This document shows positions 5,986-11,667 of a DNA stretch of 20,194 nt, piece after piece. The notes under the pieces are model-generated. The model saw only the letters and a list, made by a program, of their open reading frames with translations. It searched no databases and had not been told where the DNA came from. The translations under genes and the position numbers were made by a program. Origin of the DNA: a virus; IMG/VR virus record IMGVR_UViG_3300034012_001318, positions 1 to 20,194 of that record, one strand, 5' to 3'. Positions within the stretch are counted from its first letter, which is position 1, and the number at the start of each line of letters is the position of its first letter.

Positions 5986-6131
5986 GACTTAATTATAAAT
6001 ACTTGGTTAGACATTGGGCACTGAACTGCAATTGTGGTTTCAGTTACATTGCCGATTACTTTGTATTCTCCCGTTAGGACGAACTGACGACCGCTCACAA
6101 TGAGGGTTTCTCGGTTGGATAGCTTTATCAT
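5982..6131 (-). CDS. Small hypothetical beta-rich protein (49 aa)
   Basis: Starts MIKLSNRETLIVSGRQFVLT and continues GEYKVIGNVTETTIAVQ. The alternating hydrophobic pattern suggests a short beta barrel or sheet. The stop overlaps the ATG of the 89-aa gene as ATGA, and its own ATG overlaps the stop of the next gene upstream in the same way. These two junctions are the main support. Function unknown. Confidence 0.6.
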   Translation of the reverse strand: MIKLSNRETLIVSGRQFVLTGEYKVIGNVTETTIAVQCPMSNQVFIIKS

Positions 6132-6229
6132 AGCTGTATAATAAAAATTGCGTTAGTACTTATGCATCGAATGAGATACATGTTTGCTGTCAGGTGGCCA
6201 ACTAGTTCGTGGCCTTGTGGTATGTTCAT
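6128..6229 (-). CDS. Possible 33-aa peptide
   Basis: A short frame starting MNIPQGHELVGHLTANMYLI and ending FIIQL. It fills the gap between the 49-aa and 50-aa genes. Its stop overlaps the ATG of the 49-aa gene as ATGA and it begins 5 bases after the upstream gene's stop. The A/T-rich sequence just before the ATG supports translation. At this length chance cannot be excluded. Confidence 0.4.
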   Translation of the reverse strand: MNIPQGHELVGHLTANMYLIRCISTNAIFIIQL

Positions 6230-6234
6230 GATTT

Positions 6235-6387
6235 CTATTTTTTAAATTCTTCGACTCCGGCCGCTTCTAATAATTCTACGTCATCTTTTTCGATGAACTC
6301 AGCCAAGCTTTGTAGTTCAATTAATTCACCCAGGCTTATTGTCTCTGCTCTAAGCTCTTGTCTTAAATATTCTAATCTCTCTTTCAT
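6235..6387 (-). CDS. Small conserved phage protein (50 aa, helical, acidic)
   Basis: Sequence MKERLEYLRQELRAETISLG, then ELIELQSLAEFIEKDDVELL and an EAAGVEEFKK end. This layout, two helices with a LIELQSLAE middle and a DDVELLEAAGVEEF end, is familiar from small proteins of Bacteroidetes phages and has no established function. The pattern suggests a helical dimer. The leader AACAATTTAACT is A/T-rich. It follows the 71-aa gene by 2 bases. Confidence 0.7.
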   Translation of the reverse strand: MKERLEYLRQELRAETISLGELIELQSLAEFIEKDDVELLEAAGVEEFKK

Positions 6388-6389
6388 AG

Positions 6390-6605
6390 TTAAATTGTTT
6401 GGATGTATACTTTTTCTAGGCCGTCGTCTAAGTGCACGTAGAACTCATCAGTTGAGTCGGTGTACGTCTCTACTATTGTTCTGTGCGTTTGGATGGCTTC
6501 TTTGATTTCAGTGAATAGGTCAAACGCCTCTCCGAATGACTGGAAATAAAAATGCTCGTTGTAGTCTAAACAATCGAACACGTGGTGGACTGCAAATTTT
6601 ATCAT
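6390..6605 (-). CDS. Small hypothetical protein (71 aa)
   Basis: Starts MIKFAVHHVFDCLDYNEHFY, with a central helix FGEAFDLFTEIKEAIQ and a C-terminal strand pair (EFYVHLDDGLEKVYIQTI). No family recognised. It lies 5 bases downstream of the 49-aa gene and 2 bases upstream of the 50-aa gene in the leftward chain. Confidence 0.65.
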   Translation of the reverse strand: MIKFAVHHVFDCLDYNEHFYFQSFGEAFDLFTEIKEAIQTHRTIVETYTDSTDEFYVHLDDGLEKVYIQTI

Positions 6606-6610
6606 GGTTT

Positions 6611-6760
6611 CTAGTTGTTATTCCAAACCTCATCCATCGAGTAACCATACTCGATGAACATGAAGTTTAGGTAGTTATTAAAATGATTTTTGTCAACAAA
6701 CGTTTTGTCAACATAGATGACTTGACACCATCTGTTTAGGAATTTGATTTTGACTTTCAT
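6611..6760 (-). CDS. Small hypothetical protein (49 aa)
   Basis: Starts MKVKIKFLNRWCQVIYVDKT and ends with EYGYSMDEVWNNN. The frame is open 27 codons further upstream, but the ATG at 6758-6760 overlaps the stop of the upstream membrane peptide as ATGA, which fixes the start. The first part is beta-like and basic, and the second part is aromatic and acidic. Function unknown. Confidence 0.6.
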   Translation of the reverse strand: MKVKIKFLNRWCQVIYVDKTFVDKNHFNNYLNFMFIEYGYSMDEVWNNN

Positions 6761-6879
6761 ATCGACATGCCTCCTACTTGGTTTGTTACTACTTTGTACA
6801 AGGCGAATGCGATTGCAATGCCTACTGAACTTGCCATACATATTTGGATGGCCTTTGCGATGATTAATAAAGCTTTCAT
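6757..6879 (-). CDS. Small membrane protein (40 aa)
   Basis: A frame starting MKALLIIAKAIQICMASSVG and continuing IAIAFALYKVV, a nearly continuous hydrophobic stretch of about 25 residues. It is probably a single-pass inner-membrane peptide. Both its start and its stop lie in ATGA overlaps with neighbouring genes, which makes it well supported despite its length. Small phage membrane peptides of this kind often target host envelope functions, but nothing here shows the target. Confidence 0.6.
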   Translation of the reverse strand: MKALLIIAKAIQICMASSVGIAIAFALYKVVTNQVGGMSI

Positions 6880-7076
6880 ATTGTTTGAGGGTTTAATTTC
6901 CAATAGTCATCTGAATGCAACGTTGTCTCTTCGTAAACAATCACCCAACCATTGTTGGTGTACTCGGTGCGATGCAATTTGTAGCGGATGTCTTGACGTC
7001 CGTTGTTACCTTTCAATTGGTCAACTACCACCAACGTCCCGTTGATGATAGCTTTGAATGTTTGTAGTGTTGTCAT
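6876..7076 (-). CDS. Small hypothetical protein (66 aa)
   Basis: Starts MTTLQTFKAIINGTLVVVDQ, with basic middle (QDIRYKLHRTEY) and strands NGWVIVYEETTLHSDDYW. It resembles a small all-beta protein. Leader TTTTAAATATAGATAAG before the ATG is of the A/T-rich type. The stop overlaps the next ATG as ATGA. Function unknown. Confidence 0.65.
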   Translation of the reverse strand: MTTLQTFKAIINGTLVVVDQLKGNNGRQDIRYKLHRTEYTNNGWVIVYEETTLHSDDYWKLNPQTI

Positions 7077-7077
7077 C

Positions 7078-7188
7078 TTATCTATATTTAAAAGGGATTA
7101 ATAATTTGCGTGTCTTGATTAGCACGCCTTCTTGGAAGAAACCGATGATTTCGTAACGGCCTTCGATTCTGATTACTCTAGTTTCCAT
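7078..7188 (-). CDS. Possible 36-aa protein, first of the leftward chain
   Basis: A frame starting METRVIRIEGRYEIIGFFQE and ending LLIPFKYR, with strand-like and basic character. It stops 1 base before the 66-aa gene, as expected for a packed operon, and it would be the first intact gene of the leftward transcript. Too short for certainty. Confidence 0.45.
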   Translation of the reverse strand: METRVIRIEGRYEIIGFFQEGVLIKTRKLLIPFKYR

Positions 7189-7242
7189 GTTGTTTTTGTG
7201 TTATTGGTTTGTGGTGCAGTGAGTATCGCTCTCATTAATTAG

Positions 7243-7397
7243 TCATCCTAACTGCGCCCAGTGTTTGCATGCCACGTGAAACTGCATGCCCTCTGTTAGT
7301 CTATCAGGTACCGCCTGTTGGCCTGATAGGTTGACGTTGACCACCTGAGTAGTGTATCTTCCGTCCCGACGTAGCGGAGTCTTTATACTTACCGCAT
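7243..7397 (-). pseudogene. Probable short gene broken near its start
   Basis: A frame open from 7401 down to the TGA at 7243-7245 reads like protein: KTPLRRDGRYTTQVVNVNLS, then QAVPDRLTEGMQFHV and ACKHWAQLG. It has no ATG, GTG or TTG before the GTG at codon 22. An ATG at 7395-7397 lies just upstream in another frame (ATG CGG TAA). A single missing base would join it as MRVSIKTPLRR. It may be a frameshifted gene, a sequencing deletion, or a frame started in a non-standard way. Upstream at 7467-7564 two further short frames (MTNQYSSGELKR and VPFEEFTWVKRFKVD) may be remnants of a second gene. Confidence 0.4.
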
Positions 7398-7603
7398 CGG
7401 CCTAGTGTGACTCACCTAGTTAGTTTATAGTCTTACCAATATGTCAATGAACTATGTAATGAGTAACTAATCTACTTTGAACCGCTTAACCCAGGTGAAC
7501 TCCTCGAAAGGCACTTAGTCTAGTTTTATCTTTTCAATTCACCGCTTGAATACTGATTCGTCATCGTAACCTCTAGTGGTGTTGTTAGCTCGTTTGCTTG
7601 ATA

Positions 7604-7633
7604 CAAATATAAGACAAGTATTTCGATTGTCAA
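7604..7633 (-). promoter_or_regulatory. Leftward promoter of the early operon
   Basis: On the minus strand, TATATTTG (7611-7604) matches the Bacteroidetes -7 element TAnnTTTG. It is preceded at a 19-base gap by TTG within TTGAC (7633-7629), the weaker -33 element. Transcription would start near 7597 and read the whole chain of small leftward genes. Confidence 0.6.
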
Positions 7634-7648
7634 CTATACTTTGACAAT
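7626..7648. promoter_or_regulatory. Operator-like inverted repeat over the -33 region
   Basis: ATTGTCAA (7626-7633) and TTGACAAT (7641-7648) are perfect 8-base inverted arms 7 bases apart. The left arm covers the -33 element of the leftward promoter, where a repressor would block it. The binding protein is not identified. Confidence 0.45.
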
Positions 7649-8143
7649 TATTTTCACATTTTATGCTAATTTATATTCATTCTAAATAAGGACAGGTTGC
7701 TTATTAAATGTAAAGTGTTGATTTATAGGTAGTTATAAATTAATGCAAAACAGGAAGCACGTTAAATGGGTTTGGTATTTATTTCGGTAGGTAGGGGCAA
7801 CCCCCACCTTCAGCACGCGCAACCAAGCTACAGAACACAACGAACGGCCGACCGATTGACCGATCGAAAGGGCAGCTGCCTAATTGGTCTTAAGTACATT
7901 CTATTTAACATAATGCAAATTATAAGACATACCTAGCGAACGACATGACAAACGGCAGCGCGGTCTGTAGGCCGTGTGTATTGGTATTGACGACAAACGA
8001 CAGGCCGACTGGAAAAGCCAAAAAGTTCGGCCGAAAAGTCTGAAAAGTAGACCCCCCGGGGTGAAATCAGATCGACTTCCCTTTCGGCCGGCTTCGCGTC
8101 AGATGGGGGTATTACCCAACAATTCCATACATCTAAAAATTAG
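7649..8143. other. Non-coding region with hairpins
   Basis: No convincing coding frame is seen on either strand. The first 130 bases are A/T-rich. From about 7785 to 8110 the sequence is richer in G and C and holds a strong hairpin (AGGT.GGGG / CCCC.ACCT, 7789-7809, loop CAA), the palindrome GGCAGCTGCC (7871-7880), and repeated CGACA and GGCCG words. It may hold a structured RNA, a packaging or replication site, or only regulatory DNA. No tRNA arms were found by eye. Confidence 0.4.
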
Positions 8144-8151
8144 TATATTTG
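8144..8151 (+). promoter_or_regulatory. Rightward -7 element TATATTTG
   Basis: TATATTTG is a perfect match to TAnnTTTG. No clear -33 TTG lies 17-23 bases upstream. The ATG of the 42-codon frame begins only 4 bases after it, so an mRNA starting here would be leaderless or nearly so for that frame. Confidence 0.5.
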
Positions 8152-8155
8152 CACT

Positions 8156-8284
8156 ATGACAATAATATTCTACCCAAACATCGGCCTATCAGTTGGTCTT
8201 GACTACATGCCAGCAGAGGACGGTCTACCGGCAGAGTTGATGATACACTTGTTTATTTTTAAATTATCTATATCATGGCAATAA
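8156..8284 (+). CDS. Possible 42-aa protein, similar start to the gene at the right edge
   Basis: A frame starting MTIIFYPNIGLSVGLDYMPA. The LSVGLDYM stretch resembles ISIGPDYM in the gene at 20130, and the DNA TTGGTCTTGACTACATG differs from its counterpart TTGGTCCTGATTACATG at 2 of 17 bases. It could be a short, truncated relative. It starts 4 bases after a -7 element and its stop lies just inside the next gene. Confidence 0.4.
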   Translation: MTIIFYPNIGLSVGLDYMPAEDGLPAELMIHLFIFKLSISWQ

Positions 8285-9135
8285 TGCGCACAAACCGACT
8301 AACGTCGAATACAACTCAGAAAGAAAGGAGAGTAATCCCAGCAACTGAGCTAGAGGCTCAAGACGCTGCTTTTAAATCTGAGAGAGATAGATACGAAGCT
8401 CAAGTCAGCAGATACAAGAACACACAAAAAAACGATAGATCATACGCCACGTTTGGAGGCGGTCCTGTTGACGTGAGCCCAGCTGGTTTAGCTGAATACA
8501 ATAAGAGTTACAGAGACTACGATGAGCCAGAGGCAACTCGCATCGAAAGACCAAGATCATTTGGTAGTGAGGCTGAATACTTGAAGAGGGTAGGTAAAGA
8601 TAAAAGTGTATATGTCGGCCACGTAACTTATAAGGAGCCAGTCAAACCAACAGCACAAAAAGCCGACTGGTCTAAAGTTGAGCTAAACAAAATGCCAACC
8701 AAGAAGCCGACTGTTAAGCCTAAATCTGGGTCACTTAAGCAACCAAAATCCAAAAGCACAGCTACTGAGGGTTGGTTTGGTGACGTAAATCCAAGTACAG
8801 CTGGTATGTCTAATAAACAGCTTAAGCAGTTTGCTTCATACGCATCTAAGACCAACTTAGGTGAGAGCTTTATTTCGTCACCAAAGTCTACTATCGACCA
8901 ATACAAAGGTGAGATGAAGTCTCAGCGTAAACAATACGCCAAAGAAGGCAACATGGCTGGTGTTAAAGCTACAACGGCTGACATTCGTCAGGCAAGAAGT
9001 GCCAGCAAGTTCACCGCATCTAAAAATCCGCTTGACGTGCCTGGCATGGCTACTAGTTATAGAGCTGAGCAAGACAATGCAGCCAATCGGAATACCATAA
9101 AAGAGCAAGTCGGAAGACTAAAAAAGCTAAGATAA
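8275..9135 (+). CDS. Hypothetical basic protein upstream of the chaperonin genes
   Basis: A 286-aa protein, very hydrophilic and lysine-rich, with few hydrophobic residues. It has a helical charged N-terminal part (ELEAQDAAFKSERDRYEAQV), a lysine/proline linker at about 130-165 (MPTKKPTVKPKSGSLKQPKS), and a C-terminal part with KNPLDVPGMATSYRAEQDNA. No family recognised. This composition suits a disordered virion-internal or scaffold-like protein, but no motif proves it. The leader AAATTATCTATAT before the ATG closely matches the one before the SSB-like gene. The ATG at 8284 overlapping the preceding stop as TAATG is an alternative start. A terminator follows directly. Confidence 0.75.
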   Translation: MAIMRTNRLTSNTTQKERRVIPATELEAQDAAFKSERDRYEAQVSRYKNTQKNDRSYATFGGGPVDVSPAGLAEYNKSYRDYDEPEATRIERPRSFGSEAEYLKRVGKDKSVYVGHVTYKEPVKPTAQKADWSKVELNKMPTKKPTVKPKSGSLKQPKSKSTATEGWFGDVNPSTAGMSNKQLKQFASYASKTNLGESFISSPKSTIDQYKGEMKSQRKQYAKEGNMAGVKATTADIRQARSASKFTASKNPLDVPGMATSYRAEQDNAANRNTIKEQVGRLKKLR

Positions 9136-9141
9136 GACAAT

Positions 9142-9167
9142 AAGCCCTCCAAGTGAGGGCTTTTTTG
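9142..9167 (+). terminator. Rho-independent terminator
   Basis: AAGCCCTC (9142-9149) pairs perfectly with GAGGGCTT (9155-9162) around a 5-base loop, with a T run to 9166. It ends the transcript of the 286-aa gene. The T run also supplies the TTTG that would be the -33 element of the groEL promoter. Confidence 0.85.
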
Positions 9168-9214
9168 TTACACAAAGCAAAAAATTCACTAGATTTGTAC
9201 AAAAATCAAGTGAA
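9164..9214 (+). promoter_or_regulatory. groEL promoter with overlapping 30-base inverted repeat
   Basis: TTTG (9164-9167) and TAGATTTG (9190-9197) are 22 bases apart, within the range of Bacteroidetes promoters. The -7 box lies inside an inverted repeat whose 12-base arms TTCACTAGATTT (9185-9196) and AAATCAAGTGAA (9203-9214) differ at one pair. The repeat ends directly before the groEL ATG, so a bound repressor or a hairpin would block both transcription and translation. Confidence 0.6.
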
Positions 9215-10783
9215 ATGGTAGTAAAACATGTACATTTAGGCGACGAAGGTCGCCAAAAGCTCATTAAAGGCATCAAAACGATCGCTGGAGCAGTAAAAAG
9301 CACACTCGGTGCGCGAGGACGGACAGTCCTAATTGAATCAGAGCATCACGTTGGTGGTATTACAGTCACAAAGGACGGTGTGACGGTCGCTAAGTCGATC
9401 AACCTCTATGACCCGGTTGAGAACTTGGCCGTCATGATGATGCGACAGGCTGCTGAGAAGACGGCTACTGTTGCTGGTGATGGTACAACCACGTCAATCG
9501 TGATCGCTGAGGCTATTGTGGATGCAGCATCTGACGTTTTAACGTCAGACGACAACGTAACCGAGGTCATCCGTGAGATTAATAGCATTACGACAGATGT
9601 CGTGAACCATCTGACCAAACGAGCCAAAAAGCTCTCAGGTAAGAAGCTAAAGGACGTGGCGTCTATCAGTGCCAACAATGACACCACTATTGGTGGTATG
9701 ATCGCTGACGCGTTCAGTGAGGTCAAGATGGTATCTGTTGAGAACAGTAAGGACCACAACACGTATGTTGAGGTGATCAAGGGGATTAAAGCTGACCGAG
9801 GTTGGACTAGTCGCCACTTCATCACTGACTACAAGCGCCAGGAGGCTATCCTAGAGAACCCATACGTCTTAATCACTGACCAAGAGATCAACAACCTACT
9901 CAACATTGAGAAGGTCCTACAGCATGTTGTAGCGCAAAATAAGTCACTACTCATCATCGGCGAGATGACTCCTGCTGCTTTGAACACCCTTAATATAAAC
10001 GTAGCTCAAGGCAAAATCAAGGCTTGCCATATCATGCCGCCAAGCTTTGGCTACCGTCAGAAAGACTTGCTTGAAGACCTAGCAATCGTATTGGACGGCA
10101 CATACTTTAGTGAGGACACTGGTGATGACCTATCTCTTATTGACGTGGCGCATCTTGGTCGTTGCGCTAAGGTGATCGTTGGTAAGGACAATACGATCTT
10201 TATGCCCTATGCTAGCTCTCAAGATAGCATAGACGCCCGCATTGCCGATATTAATGAGACAATCTTCGAAGGCATAACAAAAGAAGAGCTTGACAACCGC
10301 AAAGAGCGGGCAGCCAACCTATCGGGTGGTGTTGCTGTGATACACGTTGGAGCGCTCAGTGACATTGAGCAGAAGGAGAAGCGCGACCGCATCGATGACG
10401 CTGTCTGCGCTGTTGAGGCTGCATTAGAGGACGGCATTCTTCCTGGTGGTGGTGTTGCCCTGTATGAGTATGCGATTACACACCTACGCGGTAAGATAGG
10501 TGCTGCTGAGCAAATTATGTTCAGAGCCATAACAGCTCCAATGTGGCAAATACTTGTGAACGCTGGCAAAGACGCTCAAGAGATCATGGACGGCATCCTA
10601 CCGTTCCCTAACGAGGGCTATGACGTCAAAGGTGAGCAGTATGGTGACATGATCAAGCTTGGTATCATTGACCCGGCTAAAGTCACTAAAAACGCTTTAT
10701 TGAACGCTGTGTCGGTAGCTACGACGATCATGAGCACAAACGCAATCATTACAAATATCAGAGCAGATGAAAGTATTAAATAA
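9215..10783 (+). CDS. groEL: Chaperonin GroEL (Cpn60)
   Basis: A 522-aa group I chaperonin subunit, which forms ATP-driven rings that enclose and fold proteins. It aligns over its whole length with bacterial GroEL. Seen motifs are KSTLGARGRTV near the N-terminus, TVTKDGVTV (the Asp matching D52), AGDGTTTS with D89 (D87 of E. coli), DDAVCA with D395 (D398, needed for ATP hydrolysis), and PGGGVALYEY. The apical domain is present at about 190-370 and GIKADRGW to FITDYK replaces the usual RGYLSPYF. The C-terminus ends NIRADESIK without the GGM tail. All catalytic residues are kept, so it is probably active and folds virion proteins. The groES gene follows, overlapping by 17 bases. Confidence 0.97.
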   Translation: MVVKHVHLGDEGRQKLIKGIKTIAGAVKSTLGARGRTVLIESEHHVGGITVTKDGVTVAKSINLYDPVENLAVMMMRQAAEKTATVAGDGTTTSIVIAEAIVDAASDVLTSDDNVTEVIREINSITTDVVNHLTKRAKKLSGKKLKDVASISANNDTTIGGMIADAFSEVKMVSVENSKDHNTYVEVIKGIKADRGWTSRHFITDYKRQEAILENPYVLITDQEINNLLNIEKVLQHVVAQNKSLLIIGEMTPAALNTLNINVAQGKIKACHIMPPSFGYRQKDLLEDLAIVLDGTYFSEDTGDDLSLIDVAHLGRCAKVIVGKDNTIFMPYASSQDSIDARIADINETIFEGITKEELDNRKERAANLSGGVAVIHVGALSDIEQKEKRDRIDDAVCAVEAALEDGILPGGGVALYEYAITHLRGKIGAAEQIMFRAITAPMWQILVNAGKDAQEIMDGILPFPNEGYDVKGEQYGDMIKLGIIDPAKVTKNALLNAVSVATTIMSTNAIITNIRADESIK

Positions 10784-11027
10784 GTTCTTACTCGTAAAGA
10801 AAGTAGCTGAGCAAAAGCAGACCAAGAGTGGTCTACTCTTAACCGGTGAGGATTCTAATGATATGCGGTATTATAAGGCCGTAGTACACTCTGTGGGAGA
10901 CAATATCACTGGTATAAATACCAGCGATACAATACTTTACGACAAAGTGCAAAGCCATGAGATCATCCTTGATAATGAAAGGATGACTATAATTCAGGAG
11001 AGGGACGTTGTTTGCGTCTTCGATTAA
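10767..11027 (+). CDS. groES: Co-chaperonin GroES
   Basis: An 86-aa co-chaperonin that would cap the GroEL ring. The start MKVLNKFLLVKKVAEQKQTK has the first beta strand of the family. The mobile loop reads TKSGLLLTGEDSND, where LLL takes the place of the GroEL-binding IVL tripeptide of E. coli GroES. Then come KAVVHSVGDN (the VLAVG strand), SDTILYDK and a final strand RDVVCVFD. It lacks part of the roof loop, which shortens it from the usual 95-97 residues. The start codon is inside groEL, so translation is coupled. The order groEL-groES is the reverse of the usual bacterial operon. Its last 41 bases overlap an opposing gene. Confidence 0.9.
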   Translation: MKVLNKFLLVKKVAEQKQTKSGLLLTGEDSNDMRYYKAVVHSVGDNITGINTSDTILYDKVQSHEIILDNERMTIIQERDVVCVFD

Positions 11028-11472
11028 AATCTGTTATCGCAATAGCTAAGGTCTTTTGATGAAACGGTGCGTTTTTTCGGAAGGCCTTATTGCGTCTTGA
11101 TGACGTCGGAATCGGTTCTTCTCCGATTAACTTCTTATAAATTGACGTAATCATTTTCTTGGCCTTAAATGACACCTCATACAGTTGGCCTTCGTTGTAA
11201 TTTTTCTGTCGCCATTCTGCTATCCATCCCTCTTTCAACAATCTGTTGAAGCGCTGGCTGTCCCAAGTCATGAAGTTCTTGTATTCGTCAAAGTCTGACT
11301 TTCTGAACAGCCTGTTGCCATGTAAAAAGAACAGCATCTCAAGATCTGAGAGCCTAATTCCATAGTTCACTTGAGCCCATCGTCTTACGATTGCCCACTC
11401 TGTAAGAAAGTCATACTTCAGCGGTTCTCGCTTTACTATCCTTTCGTAGATGATTGTTTTTCTAACTTTCAT
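10987..11472 (-). CDS. Winged-helix-like DNA-binding protein, candidate regulator
   Basis: A 161-aa basic protein on the opposite strand to all its neighbours. Residues about 40-120 (LSDLEMLFFLHGNRLF, DEYKNFMTWDSQRFNRLLKE, GWIAEWR, then LYEVSFKAKKMITSIYKKL) follow the plan of MarR-type winged helices: helix, recognition helix with a short turn, wing. A basic tail (RRNKAFRKN, RRRKQRPS) ends it. DNA binding is likely; the target is inferred. Its 3' end overlaps groES by 41 bases in a convergent arrangement with no terminator between. Its promoter is a perfect palindrome sharing a core with the groEL promoter, which suggests autoregulation and control of the chaperonins. Similar proteins occur in other Bacteroidetes phages without assigned function. 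Confidence 0.7.
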   Translation of the reverse strand: MKVRKTIIYERIVKREPLKYDFLTEWAIVRRWAQVNYGIRLSDLEMLFFLHGNRLFRKSDFDEYKNFMTWDSQRFNRLLKEGWIAEWRQKNYNEGQLYEVSFKAKKMITSIYKKLIGEEPIPTSSRRNKAFRKNAPFHQKTLAIAITDFNRRRKQRPSPEL

Positions 11473-11490
11473 TATATTTGTACAAATATA
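11473..11490. promoter_or_regulatory. Palindrome holding two opposed -7 elements
   Basis: TATATTTGTACAAATATA is an 18-base perfect palindrome. It contains TATATTTG on both strands, so it can serve as -7 element in both directions. For the minus-strand gene a TTG (11513-11511) lies 20 bases upstream and the ATG follows directly, so that mRNA would have almost no leader. For the plus-strand gene a TTG (11454-11456) lies 16 bases upstream and the ATG at 11497 follows 6 bases after the palindrome. Confidence 0.6.
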
Positions 11491-11496
11491 TTAATA

Positions 11497-11667
11497 ATGG
11501 GACTATATAGCAACATTCACGCAAAAAGAGAGCGAATTAAAGATGGCTCCGGCGAGAAGATGCGTAAGCCTGGAGAGAAAGGAGCCCCAACAGCAAGTAA
11601 CTTCAAAAAGGCCGCTAAAACAGCAAAAAAAGATGAAAGACCCAAGACTAGAAAAAGCGGGCGTTAG
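11497..11667 (+). CDS. Small conserved phage basic protein (56 aa)
   Basis: Starts MGLYSNIHAKRERIKDGSGE, then KMRKPGEKGAPTASNFKKAA. This N-terminus, with its SNIHAKR.RI..GSGEKMRKPG core, is widespread in phage proteins of unknown function, sometimes fused to the type of domain encoded next. It is strongly basic and could bind nucleic acid. The frame is open further upstream, but the ATG at 11497 is the family start and follows the promoter palindrome. It overlaps the next gene by 35 bases. Confidence 0.75.
   Translation: MGLYSNIHAKRERIKDGSGEKMRKPGEKGAPTASNFKKAAKTAKKDERPKTRKSGR

Noticed and set aside
7301-7329. CTATCAGG/CCTGATAG hairpin as a structured RNA
   Set aside because: The stem is only 8 bp with a 13-base loop and coincides with coding-like sequence on the minus strand; no other support.
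7200-8150. tRNA or tmRNA gene
   Set aside because: No T-arm, anticodon arm or CCA-type acceptor could be assembled by eye on either strand.
7974-8159. 61-codon plus-strand frame in the non-coding centre
   Set aside because: Its composition is not protein-like, it has no leader or neighbour coupling, and it runs across the hairpin-rich stretch and the -7 element at 8144.
9406-9825. Long minus-strand frame inside groEL
   Set aside because: It is a shadow of groEL codon structure; groEL is certain over its full length and the shadow has no family resemblance.
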